DNA from: Mycolicibacterium frederiksbergense
GTDB lineage: Bacteria > Actinomycetota > Actinomycetes > Mycobacteriales > Mycobacteriaceae
Length of the DNA: 64,000 bases
Reading direction: 5' to 3'
Assembly (NCBI RefSeq): GCF_029893345.1
Contig: NZ_JARXVE010000010.1
Location: 62,001 to 126,000, forward strand
A program made the translations under genes and the position numbers. The notes beneath the pieces are model-generated. The model was not told the DNA's origin, did no database searches, and saw only the letters and a list, made by a program, of their open reading frames with translations. This document shows, piece after piece, positions 1-9,173 of the stretch. The stretch's first letter is position 1. Each line of letters starts with the position of its first letter.

Positions 1-3
1 GAC

Positions 4-1215
<1,212 letters not shown>

Positions 1216-1230
1216 GAGGGCTGAAAACCA

Positions 1231-3378
1231 ATGGCTGAGAACACCATTCAGTGGGACAAGGATGCCGACGGCATCGTCACCCTGACGCTGGACGACCCGA
1301 CCGGTTCGGCCAACGTGATGAACGAGCACTACAAGGAATCCATGCATACCGCCGTGGAACGCCTTGTCGCCGAGCAGGATTCGATCACCGGTGTGGTGAT
1401 CACCAGCGCGAAGAAGACCTTCTTCGCTGGCGGTGACCTCAAGGGCATGATGAACATCAGGCCCGAGGACGCAGCTGAGGCGTTCGAGATGGTCGAGACC
1501 ATCAAGGCCGACCTGCGCAAGCTGGAGACCCTGCCCAAGCCCGTCGTGGCCGCCATCAACGGCGCCGCGCTCGGCGGTGGCCTGGAGATCGCGCTGGCCA
1601 CGAACCACCGCATCGCCGCCGACGTCAAGGGCAGCCAGATCGGCCTGCCCGAGGTCACCCTGGGCTTGCTGCCCGGCGGTGGCGGCGTGGCCCGCACCGT
1701 GCGCATGTTCGGTATCCAGAAGGCGTTCATGGAGGTCCTCTCGCAGGGCACCCGGTTCAACCCGGCCAAGGCCAAGGACACCGGCCTGGTCGACGAATTG
1801 GTCGGCAGCGTCGAGGAATTGGTCCCGGCGGCCAAGGCTTGGATCAAGGCCAACCCCGAGGCCCACACCCAGCCGTGGGACGTCAAGGGCTACAAGATCC
1901 CCGGCGGCACCCCGTCCACCCCGGCGCTCGCCGCGATCCTGCCGTCCTTCCCGGCGCTGCTCAAGAAGCAGCTCAAGGGCGCCCCGATGCCCGCCCCGCG
2001 GGCCATCCTGGACGCCGCTGTCGAGGGTGCGCAGGTCGACTTCGACACCGCCAGCCGCATCGAGAGCCGTTACTTCGTCTCGCTGGTCACCGGCCAGACC
2101 GCCAAGAACATGATCCAGGCGTTCTTCCTGGACCTGCAGGCCATCAACGGCGGCGCATCGCGCCCCGATGGCATCGCCAAGCAGGAGATCAAGAAGATCG
2201 GCGTTCTGGGCGCGGGCATGATGGGCGCCGGTATCGCCTACGTGTCGGCCAAGGCCGGCTACGACGTCGTCCTCAAGGACGTCACGCAGGAAGCCGCTGA
2301 CAAGGGTAAGGCGTACTCCGAGGGCCTGGAGGCGAAGGCGCTCAAGCGTGGCAAGACCACCGAAGAGAAGAGCGCGGCGCTGCTCGCCAAGATCACCCCG
2401 ACCGCCGATCCGCAGGATCTCAAGGGCGTCGACTTCGTGATCGAGGCCGTGTTCGAGAACCAGGAACTCAAGCACAAGGTGTTCCAGGAGATCGAGGACA
2501 TCGTCGAGCCCAACGCGCTGCTCGGCTCGAACACCTCCACGCTGCCGATCACCGGTCTGGCGACCGGCGTGAAGCGCCAGGAGGACTTCATCGGCATCCA
2601 CTTCTTCTCGCCGGTCGACAAGATGCCGCTGGTGGAGATCATCAAGGGCGAGAAGACCTCTGACGAGGCGCTGGCCCGGGTGTTCGACTACACCCTGGCG
2701 ATCCGCAAGACCCCGATCGTGGTCAACGACAGCCGTGGCTTCTTCACCAGCCGCGTGATCGGCACCTTCGTCAACGAGGCGCTGGCCATGCTGGGTGAGG
2801 GTGTCGAGCCGGCATCGATCGAGCAGGCCGGGTCGCAGGCCGGTTACCCGGCGGCGCCGCTGCAGCTGTCCGATGAGCTCAACCTGGAGCTCATGCACAA
2901 GATCGCCGTCGCCACCCGCGAGGGCGTCGAGGCCGCCGGTGGCACCCACGTGCCGCACCCGGCCGAGGCTGTGGTCGAGAAGATGATCGAGCTGGGTCGC
3001 CCGTCGCGTCTGAAGGGTGCCGGCTTCTACGAGTACGCCGACGGCAAGCGGACGCAGCTGTGGCCGGGCCTGCGCGAGACGTTCAACTCCGGGTCCTCGC
3101 AGCCGCCGCTGCAGGACATGATCGACCGCATGCTGTTCGCCGAGGCGCTGGAGACCCAGAAGTGCATCGACGAGGGCGTTTTGACGTCCACCGCTGACGC
3201 GAACATCGGCTCGATCATGGGTATCGGCTTCCCGCCGTACACCGGTGGTTCGGCCCAGTTCATCGTCGGCTACCAGGGCGAGCTGGGTGTCGGTAAGGAG
3301 GCCTTCGTGGCCCGGGCCAAGGAACTGGCCGCCAAGTACGGCGACCGCTTCCTGCCGCCGGCCTCGCTGGAGTCCTAG
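1231..3378 (+). CDS. fadB: fatty-oxidation complex FadB: enoyl-CoA hydratase / 3-hydroxyacyl-CoA dehydrogenase
   Basis: This 715-aa bifunctional beta-oxidation subunit hydrates 2-enoyl-CoA and then oxidises the 3-hydroxyacyl-CoA with NAD. Residues about 1-290 form a crotonase-type hydratase domain, with the oxyanion-hole segment FFAGGDLKGM. Near residue 325 a Rossmann fold begins with GVLGAGMMGAGIAY, followed by the 3-hydroxyacyl-CoA dehydrogenase NAD-binding and C-terminal domains. It lies 15 bp downstream of fadA and is the M. tuberculosis Rv0860 equivalent. A strong terminator follows 12 bp after the stop. Together with FadA it should form the soluble trifunctional complex. Confidence 0.95.
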   Translation: MAENTIQWDKDADGIVTLTLDDPTGSANVMNEHYKESMHTAVERLVAEQDSITGVVITSAKKTFFAGGDLKGMMNIRPEDAAEAFEMVETIKADLRKLETLPKPVVAAINGAALGGGLEIALATNHRIAADVKGSQIGLPEVTLGLLPGGGGVARTVRMFGIQKAFMEVLSQGTRFNPAKAKDTGLVDELVGSVEELVPAAKAWIKANPEAHTQPWDVKGYKIPGGTPSTPALAAILPSFPALLKKQLKGAPMPAPRAILDAAVEGAQVDFDTASRIESRYFVSLVTGQTAKNMIQAFFLDLQAINGGASRPDGIAKQEIKKIGVLGAGMMGAGIAYVSAKAGYDVVLKDVTQEAADKGKAYSEGLEAKALKRGKTTEEKSAALLAKITPTADPQDLKGVDFVIEAVFENQELKHKVFQEIEDIVEPNALLGSNTSTLPITGLATGVKRQEDFIGIHFFSPVDKMPLVEIIKGEKTSDEALARVFDYTLAIRKTPIVVNDSRGFFTSRVIGTFVNEALAMLGEGVEPASIEQAGSQAGYPAAPLQLSDELNLELMHKIAVATREGVEAAGGTHVPHPAEAVVEKMIELGRPSRLKGAGFYEYADGKRTQLWPGLRETFNSGSSQPPLQDMIDRMLFAEALETQKCIDEGVLTSTADANIGSIMGIGFPPYTGGSAQFIVGYQGELGVGKEAFVARAKELAAKYGDRFLPPASLES

Positions 3379-3390
3379 GCGCCAAACGTC

Positions 3391-3420
3391 AAAAGCCCCC
3401 GACGCGAGTCGGGGGCTTTT
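3391..3420 (+). terminator. intrinsic terminator of the fadA-fadB operon
   Basis: A perfect inverted repeat AAAAGCCCCCGAC / GTCGGGGGCTTTT with a GCGA loop lies 12 bp after the fadB stop. The A- and T-tracts on the two sides make it potentially bidirectional, which fits its place between convergent genes. Confidence 0.9.
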
Positions 3421-3433
3421 GCGTTCCTAGGCG

Positions 3434-3492
3434 TTGAAATTGCGCTCAGGGCTGTGGATTTCGGATATCCACGACCCTGTATGCAATCTCAA
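3434..3492. repeat. 59-bp palindromic intergenic repeat, copy 1
   Basis: The outer arms (positions 3434-3451 and 3475-3492) form an imperfect 18-bp inverted repeat with 14 of 18 matching positions. The whole unit aligns without gaps to the reverse complement of 32210-32268, with 48 of 59 identities by hand. It lies between convergent genes, and its right end supplies the TGA stop of the following reverse-strand gene. I read it as a dispersed, REP-like or MITE-like mycobacterial repeat; the class is inference. Confidence 0.75.
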
Positions 3493-3935
3493 CCCGGGTT
3501 TGCGTAGACCCGCGAGGGCGCGATCAGCACCGCGGCCCGACGCTCCTCGCGCATGACCCGGTCGTAGGTGTCCCAATCGTCATGCGTGCCGCCGGCCGCC
3601 TTGAAGATGGTGCGCAGCAACAGCCGCAGCGTTTCGGCATCGGTGTCGGGATCCGGGTCATCGGGGCCGATGATCTCGGCGGTTCCCTCGACGGTCACCC
3701 ATTCCCAGCCGGCCTTGGCGACAACGGTGGCCCGCGGATCGGCGCGCAGGTGGCGCAGCTTGCGGGCGCCCCCGATGGCCACCAACGCGACGACCGGCTC
3801 AGCGGTTCGCGGGTGCGCCATCACGCCGGCGTTCACCACCGAAGACTGGATACTGCCGTCGCCGCGCAGGGTGTTCAGCACACACAGCCCGTGATCGCGC
3901 GACATCAGCTCGGCGAATGCGGAAACTTTCGTCAC
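3489..3935 (-). CDS. pyridoxamine 5'-phosphate oxidase-like (PPOX / F420-class) protein
   Basis: This 148-aa split-barrel flavin- or F420-binding protein belongs to the PPOX superfamily. Members reduce or oxidise small substrates using FMN or F420, and the substrate here is unknown. Typical segments are the N-terminal VLNTLRGDGSIQSSVVN, the strand GGARKLRHLRADPRATVV and the closing WEWVTVEGTAEII. The open frame extends upstream to 4064, but that part is unlike the family. The GTG at 3935 is preceded by a G-rich ribosome-binding site, so I chose it. The stop codon lies inside the 59-bp palindromic repeat. It is divergent from the peptidase gene at 4065. Confidence 0.8.
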   Translation of the reverse strand: MTKVSAFAELMSRDHGLCVLNTLRGDGSIQSSVVNAGVMAHPRTAEPVVALVAIGGARKLRHLRADPRATVVAKAGWEWVTVEGTAEIIGPDDPDPDTDAETLRLLLRTIFKAAGGTHDDWDTYDRVMREERRAAVLIAPSRVYANPG

Positions 3936-4064
3936 GATGGCCCCCCGTCTTGCGGTGTCCTTGCCGACGCTACGCCCGGATGCACCCGAGCTGCCCCGAA
4001 AACGTTCCCGCCGCAACGTCAGGTGGGCATGATGGACCGGATTGCCGAATGACGGGGGGCGCAA

Positions 4065-5900
4065 ATGTCCGGTGATATCGAAGACGTGAAACTCATTCCG
4101 CTCGAGGTCCTACTGGGTCATCCGGAGCGGGCCGCGGCGCAGATCTCGCCGGACGGCACCCGGTTGTCCTACATTGCTCCGCTCGACGGTGTGCTGAATG
4201 TGTTCGTCGGTGACGCCGGAACGGGCGACGAGAAACCGGTCACCCACGACACCGACCGCGGCATACAGAGCTACTTCTGGGCTTACGACAATCGCCACCT
4301 CATATACGTCCGGGACAAGGACGGCAGCGAGAACTTCCGGCTGTACGACGTCGATCTGGAGACCGGGGCCGAGCGTGATCTGACCCCGATGGATGGTGTG
4401 CAGTGCCGACTCATCGCGCACCGCAAGCGATTTCCGAATGATGTGTTGGTCGGCATCAACAAGGACAATCCACAGCTGCACGATGTGTATCACCTCGATC
4501 TTAAGACCGGTGAGCTGCGCAAGATCGTCGAGAATCCCGGCTATCTCGGTTGGGTGGTCGACGACGACCTCAAAGTGCGGGGCGCGGTCACCCCGACCGC
4601 CGACGGCGGCCTGGTGATCCTGGTGCGTGACGACGAGGACTCGCCGTGGCGCACGCTTCTGGAGGTGGGACCCGAAGACGCCGAAACCACCGGCCCGGTC
4701 GGCTTCACCAAGGACGGCGCGGCGATGTATCTGCAGTCCTCGGTCGGCTCGAACACAACGCGGCTGGTCAAGATGGACATCGCAACCGGTGCGATCGAGG
4801 TCATCGCAGAGGACCCGACTTACGACATCAGCGGTGTGATCATGCATCCGGACACCCGGGAGATCCAGGCCGTGGCGGTGTACGGCGAACGGCTGCAGTT
4901 ACGGATATTCGACGATTCGATTCGCGGCGATATCGAGGCGCTGCAGCACCTGCACCACGGCGATTTGTTGCTCACCGACCGCAGCGATGACGACTCCACC
5001 TGGCTGGTCGCCTTCGATCAGGACTCGGGGCCGGTGAAGTTCTACCGTTGGGACCGGGATTCGCAGACGGCGACGTTCCTGTTCGATCACCGGGCGGAAC
5101 TCAACGACTATCCGCTGGTGGCGATGGAACCGTTCAGCTTCACCGCGCGTGACGGCCTGACCATCCCCGGCTACCTGTCGTTTCCCCCTGGGGTGGAACG
5201 TTGCGGTCTGCCTGCCGTCCTCGTCGTGCACGGCGGCCCGTGGTCCCGCGTCGAATGGGGCCTAGATGTCGCGGCGCAGTGGCTGGCCAACCGCGGCTAC
5301 CTGTGCGTGGAGGTGAACTTTCGCGGCTCCACTGGATACGGCAAGGATTTCCTCAACGCAGGTAATCGCGAATGGGCTGCCAAGATGCACGAGGACCTGC
5401 TCGACGGCATCGAGCACCTCGTCGGCCAGGGCATCGTCGACCGGGATCGGGTGGCGATCTACGGCGGTTCGTACGGCGGATATGCGGCGCTGGTCGGTGC
5501 GACCTTCACACCCGAGGTGTTCACGTGCGCGATCTCGGCGGTCGGCCCGTCCAACCTCAACACCCTCATCGAGTCGTTTCCGGAGTACTGGAAGCCTCTG
5601 ATCGCGCTGTGGCACAAGCGTGTTGGTGAGGATCCCGACTTCTTGTGGTCGCGGTCGCCGCTGTCACGGGTGGATGCCATCCGGATTCCGATCCTGATCG
5701 GCCAGGGCGAAAACGATCCCAGGGTGAAGCGCACGGAGTCCGAACAGATCGTGGCGGCCATGGCAGAGCGCGGCCTCGACCACGAGTACGTGATGTACGA
5801 GAACGAGGGGCACGGCTTCGTCAAGCCCGAGAATCGTCTGGACTTCTATCACCGCGCCGACCGGTTCCTGGCCAAACATCTGGGCGGCCGCGCCGAGTGA
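4065..5900 (+). CDS. S9 family prolyl-oligopeptidase-type peptidase
   Basis: This 611-aa serine peptidase or acylaminoacyl-peptidase has an N-terminal beta-propeller (about residues 15-370) and a C-terminal alpha/beta-hydrolase domain. The nucleophile is Ser469 in GGSYGGYAAL. The acid lies in LIGQGENDPRV and the histidine in ENEGHGFVKPENR, completing the triad. No signal peptide is seen, so it is probably cytoplasmic. The ATG is preceded by GACGGGGGG. It is transcribed divergently from the PPOX gene, with about 130 bp for both promoters. The substrate cannot be told from sequence. Confidence 0.9.
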   Translation: MSGDIEDVKLIPLEVLLGHPERAAAQISPDGTRLSYIAPLDGVLNVFVGDAGTGDEKPVTHDTDRGIQSYFWAYDNRHLIYVRDKDGSENFRLYDVDLETGAERDLTPMDGVQCRLIAHRKRFPNDVLVGINKDNPQLHDVYHLDLKTGELRKIVENPGYLGWVVDDDLKVRGAVTPTADGGLVILVRDDEDSPWRTLLEVGPEDAETTGPVGFTKDGAAMYLQSSVGSNTTRLVKMDIATGAIEVIAEDPTYDISGVIMHPDTREIQAVAVYGERLQLRIFDDSIRGDIEALQHLHHGDLLLTDRSDDDSTWLVAFDQDSGPVKFYRWDRDSQTATFLFDHRAELNDYPLVAMEPFSFTARDGLTIPGYLSFPPGVERCGLPAVLVVHGGPWSRVEWGLDVAAQWLANRGYLCVEVNFRGSTGYGKDFLNAGNREWAAKMHEDLLDGIEHLVGQGIVDRDRVAIYGGSYGGYAALVGATFTPEVFTCAISAVGPSNLNTLIESFPEYWKPLIALWHKRVGEDPDFLWSRSPLSRVDAIRIPILIGQGENDPRVKRTESEQIVAAMAERGLDHEYVMYENEGHGFVKPENRLDFYHRADRFLAKHLGGRAE

Positions 5901-5915
5901 GGGCGGCGCGAAGCC

Positions 5916-6512
5916 CTATCCGGCGCGTGCGAACAGATAGTGCCGCGCCGGGTTCTTGCCGTTGTGATCCATCGCGGGCTCATCCCCGCTGGACAACAGC
6001 GTCCAATCCGCGGCGAATCGCCGCTTGACCTCGGACTCGGCAATCCCGGGCACCCCGAATGTGCCGCCGGGGATGAACGCGACGATCGACAACCGCGCCC
6101 GCGGGGCGGCCACCGCGGCCACCTCGCGGACGTAGGCGTCCCGGTCGTCGTCGCTCATGCCGTGCAGGCATCCGCTGTCCACGATCAAGCTGAAATCGTG
6201 GCCCACCCCTTCGGCGCTGAGCCGGGTGACGTCGGCGCAGGTGAACCGCACATCGACGCCGTCGGCAGCAGCCTTGGCCCGGGCTTTGTCCACCGCCGCG
6301 GCGACGAAATCGACGCCGATGACCTGCCAGCCGTGCTTGGCCAGATAGATCGAGTTGTCCCCGGTGCCGCAGCCCAGGTCGATCGCCTTACCGGGCGTGA
6401 GCGCGTCGTCGCCCTCGATCAGCTCCCGCAACCCCTTGGCCAGCTGATGCCCGTCCCAGGGGGTGAACCCGAGTCGGTACAACCACCGGTATAACCGTTG
6501 TCGCGAGGCCAT
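5916..6512 (-). CDS. class I SAM-dependent methyltransferase
   Basis: This 198-aa methyltransferase has the AdoMet-binding motif I DLGCGTGDNSIYLA near residues 42-55 and the following acidic residue in VIGVDFVAAAV. The central VDSGCLHGM segment resembles small Methyltransf_25-type and thiopurine-methyltransferase-like proteins. The acceptor is unknown. It lies 4 bp downstream of the PPOX-like gene ending at 6517 on the same strand and is probably co-transcribed with it. It ends 15 bp from the convergent peptidase stop. Confidence 0.85.
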   Translation of the reverse strand: MASRQRLYRWLYRLGFTPWDGHQLAKGLRELIEGDDALTPGKAIDLGCGTGDNSIYLAKHGWQVIGVDFVAAAVDKARAKAAADGVDVRFTCADVTRLSAEGVGHDFSLIVDSGCLHGMSDDDRDAYVREVAAVAAPRARLSIVAFIPGGTFGVPGIAESEVKRRFAADWTLLSSGDEPAMDHNGKNPARHYLFARAG

Positions 6513-6516
6513 GGCG

Positions 6517-6942
6517 TCACAGCGGTCCCAGATCGGCCGACAGCCAGTGCTCCGGTTTGAGGTAGATCGCGACGTTCTCGCCGAGCTCGCTGCGGGCGAA
6601 CTTCAGATACGGCTCGACCTTCTCCGGGGCCAGATACCGCTTGGTCATCTCGACGAGTTGCTCGTCGGTGCCCGGCTCGATACGGCTGACCGCACCGTCC
6701 ACGGCCACGTAGCGCACCGACGGCTCCAGCCGCTCGGCCATCAGTGAGAAATGCCCGGCGGCCTCGATCAACCGGTGCTTGCGCGAGCCCGCGCCGGTCA
6801 GCACCCACAACTCCCCACCGGGGGCGTACTGGTACCAGATCGGCACCGTCAGCGGGCCACGCTTGTCACCCGCGTACACCGACAGCGCGCCGATGTGCGG
6901 TTCGGCCAGAAACTGTTCGCGTTCATCTTTGGAAAGGGCCAT
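6517..6942 (-). CDS. F420-dependent PPOX-class oxidoreductase
   Basis: This 141-aa split-barrel protein resembles mycobacterial Rv1155-type F420-binding PPOX enzymes. Family-like features are the start MALSKDEREQFLAEPHIGAL, the strand GPLTVPIWYQYAPGGELWV and the loop GSRKHRLIEAAG. A GTG ten codons upstream (6972) is also open, but the ATG at 6942 gives the usual family N-terminus. It probably forms an operon with the methyltransferase gene that follows. It is divergent from the F420-type LLM oxidoreductase at 6999, which suggests a shared deazaflavin theme. Confidence 0.8.
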   Translation of the reverse strand: MALSKDEREQFLAEPHIGALSVYAGDKRGPLTVPIWYQYAPGGELWVLTGAGSRKHRLIEAAGHFSLMAERLEPSVRYVAVDGAVSRIEPGTDEQLVEMTKRYLAPEKVEPYLKFARSELGENVAIYLKPEHWLSADLGPL

Positions 6943-6998
6943 GTACGCCAGGCTAACCGGGTCCACCGACACCGGGCGGAGACGTAGAGTCTGATGCC

Positions 6999-7988
6999 AT
7001 GCGCTTTGGACTCTTCATTCCTCAGGGCTGGCGCCTTGACCTCGTCGACATCCCCACCGAAGAGCACTGGGCGGTGATGAGCGGATTGGCGTCCTACGCC
7101 GACGCGAGCAGCTGGGACTCCCTGTGGGTCTATGACCACTTCCACACCGTCCCGGTGCCCACTGACGAGGCCACCCACGAGGCCTGGTCGTTGATGGCGG
7201 CTTATGCCGCGACGACATCGCGGATCAAGCTCGGGCAGATGTGTACGGCCATGAGCTACCGCAATCCGGCGTACCTGGCGAAGATCGCCGCCACCACGGA
7301 CGTGATCTCCGGCGGCCGGGTGCAGATGGGCATCGGCGGTGGCTGGTACGAGCACGAGTGGCGGGCCTACGGCTACGGCTTCCCGTCCGCCGGGGTGCGC
7401 TTGGGCCGGCTCGACGAGGGCGTGCAGATCATGCGCGACGCCTGGCGCGACGGCCGGGTCAGCTTCGACGGCAAGCACTATCAGGTCAACGACGCGATCG
7501 TGGCACCCAAGCCGCTGCAGCCGGGCGGTATCCCGCTGTGGATCGCCGGCGGGGGCGAGAAGGTGACCCTGCGGATCGCGGCCAGCTACGCGCAATACAC
7601 CAACTTCACCGGCGAGCCCGACGGATTCGCCCACAAGTCCCAGGTGCTGGCCGAGCACTGCCGTGAGCTGGGGACCGACTACGACGCGATCGTGCGGTCG
7701 GCCAACTTCAACGCCGTCATCGGCGAATCGGAAGCCGAGGTGGCCGACCGGGTCGCGCGGCTGCGGGCCCGCCAGGTTCCGGTCGCGGGCGAGGCGGCCG
7801 TCGACGCCATGCTGGCCAACGTCACCGCACCCGAATCCGCAAGCGGCACACCAGATCAGGTCATCGAGAAGCTGCAGCGGATGCGCGACCTCGGGTGTGA
7901 GTACGCCATTCTGTACTTCCCCGAGGCCGCCTACGACCGCTCCGGTATCGAATTGTTCGAGCAGAAGATCATCCCTGCGCTGAGCTGA
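6999..7988 (+). CDS. LLM-class F420-dependent oxidoreductase
   Basis: This 329-aa TIM-barrel oxidoreductase belongs to the luciferase-like monooxygenase superfamily, in which mycobacterial members usually use F420. It starts MRFGLFIPQGW. The glycine-rich GGRVQMGIGGGWYEHEW and GIPLWIAGGGEKVTLRIAA segments are typical of cofactor binding in this family. The substrate is unknown. It is divergent from the PPOX gene upstream, and its last 20 bp overlap the convergent SnoaL-like gene. Confidence 0.9.
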   Translation: MRFGLFIPQGWRLDLVDIPTEEHWAVMSGLASYADASSWDSLWVYDHFHTVPVPTDEATHEAWSLMAAYAATTSRIKLGQMCTAMSYRNPAYLAKIAATTDVISGGRVQMGIGGGWYEHEWRAYGYGFPSAGVRLGRLDEGVQIMRDAWRDGRVSFDGKHYQVNDAIVAPKPLQPGGIPLWIAGGGEKVTLRIAASYAQYTNFTGEPDGFAHKSQVLAEHCRELGTDYDAIVRSANFNAVIGESEAEVADRVARLRARQVPVAGEAAVDAMLANVTAPESASGTPDQVIEKLQRMRDLGCEYAILYFPEAAYDRSGIELFEQKIIPALS

Positions 7989-8355
7989 CCTGGTAAAAGG
8001 CGATCCGCCAGCCGTCCGCGCCGCGGGTGAGGAGGACACTCAGGTTCAGCGGAAGCAGTTCGCCGTCGGGCCGGGTGAAATCGGCCCGCAGGTAACCCAG
8101 TATCACGTCATCGGCGGGCCGGAGGGCTTCGTAGAACCGGTAGTCCACAGTCAGCCCGACCGGCTGGGATTCGTAGTAGTCCACGACTCCCAGCCGGCCC
8201 ACGCTGTACGGGTGCAGTCCCTGGAAGATCGCGTCCTCGGTGAACACCCGGGCGATCCGGCCGGGGTCGTGCGCATCCACCCCGGCCTTCCACTCGTCGA
8301 GGACCTCGCGAAGGACCTGCGCGGTGTCCTGCGCGGTGACCTCAATGCCCGGCAC
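7969..8355 (-). CDS. SnoaL/NTF2-like protein
   Basis: This 128-aa cone-fold protein of the NTF2/SnoaL type has LDEWKAGVDAHDPGRIARVF and FTEDAIFQGLHPYSVGR. Such proteins act as small isomerases, cyclases or binding domains. The open frame extends upstream to 8433 inside the SDR gene, but the GTG at 8355 has an excellent GGAGGT ribosome-binding site 6 bp upstream. This start makes the gene overlap the SDR stop by 14 bp, so it is translationally coupled to the dehydrogenase. The 3' end overlaps the convergent LLM gene. Confidence 0.8.
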   Translation of the reverse strand: MPGIEVTAQDTAQVLREVLDEWKAGVDAHDPGRIARVFTEDAIFQGLHPYSVGRLGVVDYYESQPVGLTVDYRFYEALRPADDVILGYLRADFTRPDGELLPLNLSVLLTRGADGWRIAFYQVSSAQG

Positions 8356-9055
8356 TTTGACCTCCGTCGACGTGCAGGATCTCGCCGGTGACGAACTTGG
8401 CGTTCTCCAGGTACAGCACGGCGTCCACCACATCCTCGACGTCGCCCATGTGGCCGAGCGGGTGCAGCGCGTCCAGGAACTCGTGCGTCTCCGGCGGGTG
8501 CATGGGCGTCCGGATGATGCCCAATGCGATGGCGTTGGAACGGATTCCGCGGCCGGCGTACTCGATGGCCAGCTCCTTGGTGACCGCGTTGAGTCCGCCC
8601 TTGGTCAGCGACGCCAGTGCGGAAGGCACCTGGGAGTTCGCCTGATCGACCAAGCTGGTGGAGATGGTGACCACATGGCCGCCGTCGCCGTGCGATTCGA
8701 TGGCGGCGATCCCGGCGCGGGTCAACTCGAAGAAGCCACGCAGGTTCACCCCGGTGATGGCGTCGTAGTCCTCGTCGGTGTAGTCGGTGAACGGCTTGGC
8801 GATGAAGATGCCGGCATTGTTGACGATGGTGTCGACCCGGCCGAACTGCTCCAGCGCGGCGTCGACGACGCGCTGGCCGACGCCGGGTTGCCCGATGTCC
8901 CCGGGCACCGCCAGGACCATCGGATCGTCGCTGGCTTCGATGCTGCGTGAGTTGGCCACGACGGCGTAGCCCAGTTTGCGGTAGCCCGCTACCAAGCCCG
9001 CGCCGATGCCCTGGGATGCGCCGGTGATGATGGCTACCCGTGCTGTGTTGGTCAT
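8342..9055 (-). CDS. SDR-family NAD(P)-dependent oxidoreductase
   Basis: This 237-aa short-chain dehydrogenase has the cofactor motif TGASQGIGAGL at residues 12-22 and NNAGIF near residue 78. It ends in the usual GEILHVDGG. The expected catalytic Ser is in VVTISTSLVDQ. The position of the usual YxxxK is occupied by a segment around PSALASLTKGGLNAV, so the Tyr appears replaced while the Lys remains. This deserves checking before assuming activity. A good GAAAGGAA site precedes the ATG. The gene is divergent from the LysR gene, its likely regulator, and coupled to the SnoaL-like gene. Confidence 0.85.
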   Translation of the reverse strand: MTNTARVAIITGASQGIGAGLVAGYRKLGYAVVANSRSIEASDDPMVLAVPGDIGQPGVGQRVVDAALEQFGRVDTIVNNAGIFIAKPFTDYTDEDYDAITGVNLRGFFELTRAGIAAIESHGDGGHVVTISTSLVDQANSQVPSALASLTKGGLNAVTKELAIEYAGRGIRSNAIALGIIRTPMHPPETHEFLDALHPLGHMGDVEDVVDAVLYLENAKFVTGEILHVDGGQSAGH

Positions 9056-9136
9056 GATCGTGTTCCTTTCGGTGGTCCGTCGCCGGGTACAACAGATCCC
9101 CGGAGCCGCCGACTCCCGCAGGTCGTAACGGGTTTG

Positions 9137-9150
9137 CTCTCTGCTGAGAG
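9137..9150. promoter_or_regulatory. candidate LysR-type operator (inverted repeat)
   Basis: CTCTC-TGCT-GAGAG lies in the 118-bp divergent region between the SDR and LysR genes, 24 bp before the LysR start. LysR proteins usually bind dyads in exactly this setting. The 5-bp arms are short, so the assignment is tentative. Confidence 0.35.
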
Positions 9151-9173
9151 GCTGCGCCTACTACGCTGCAACC

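Noticed and set aside
6849..8039. 396-codon reverse frame over the LLM oxidoreductase
   Set aside because: It is antisense to a well-supported gene and has no recognisable motif. Only its last part coincides with the PPOX region, in another frame.
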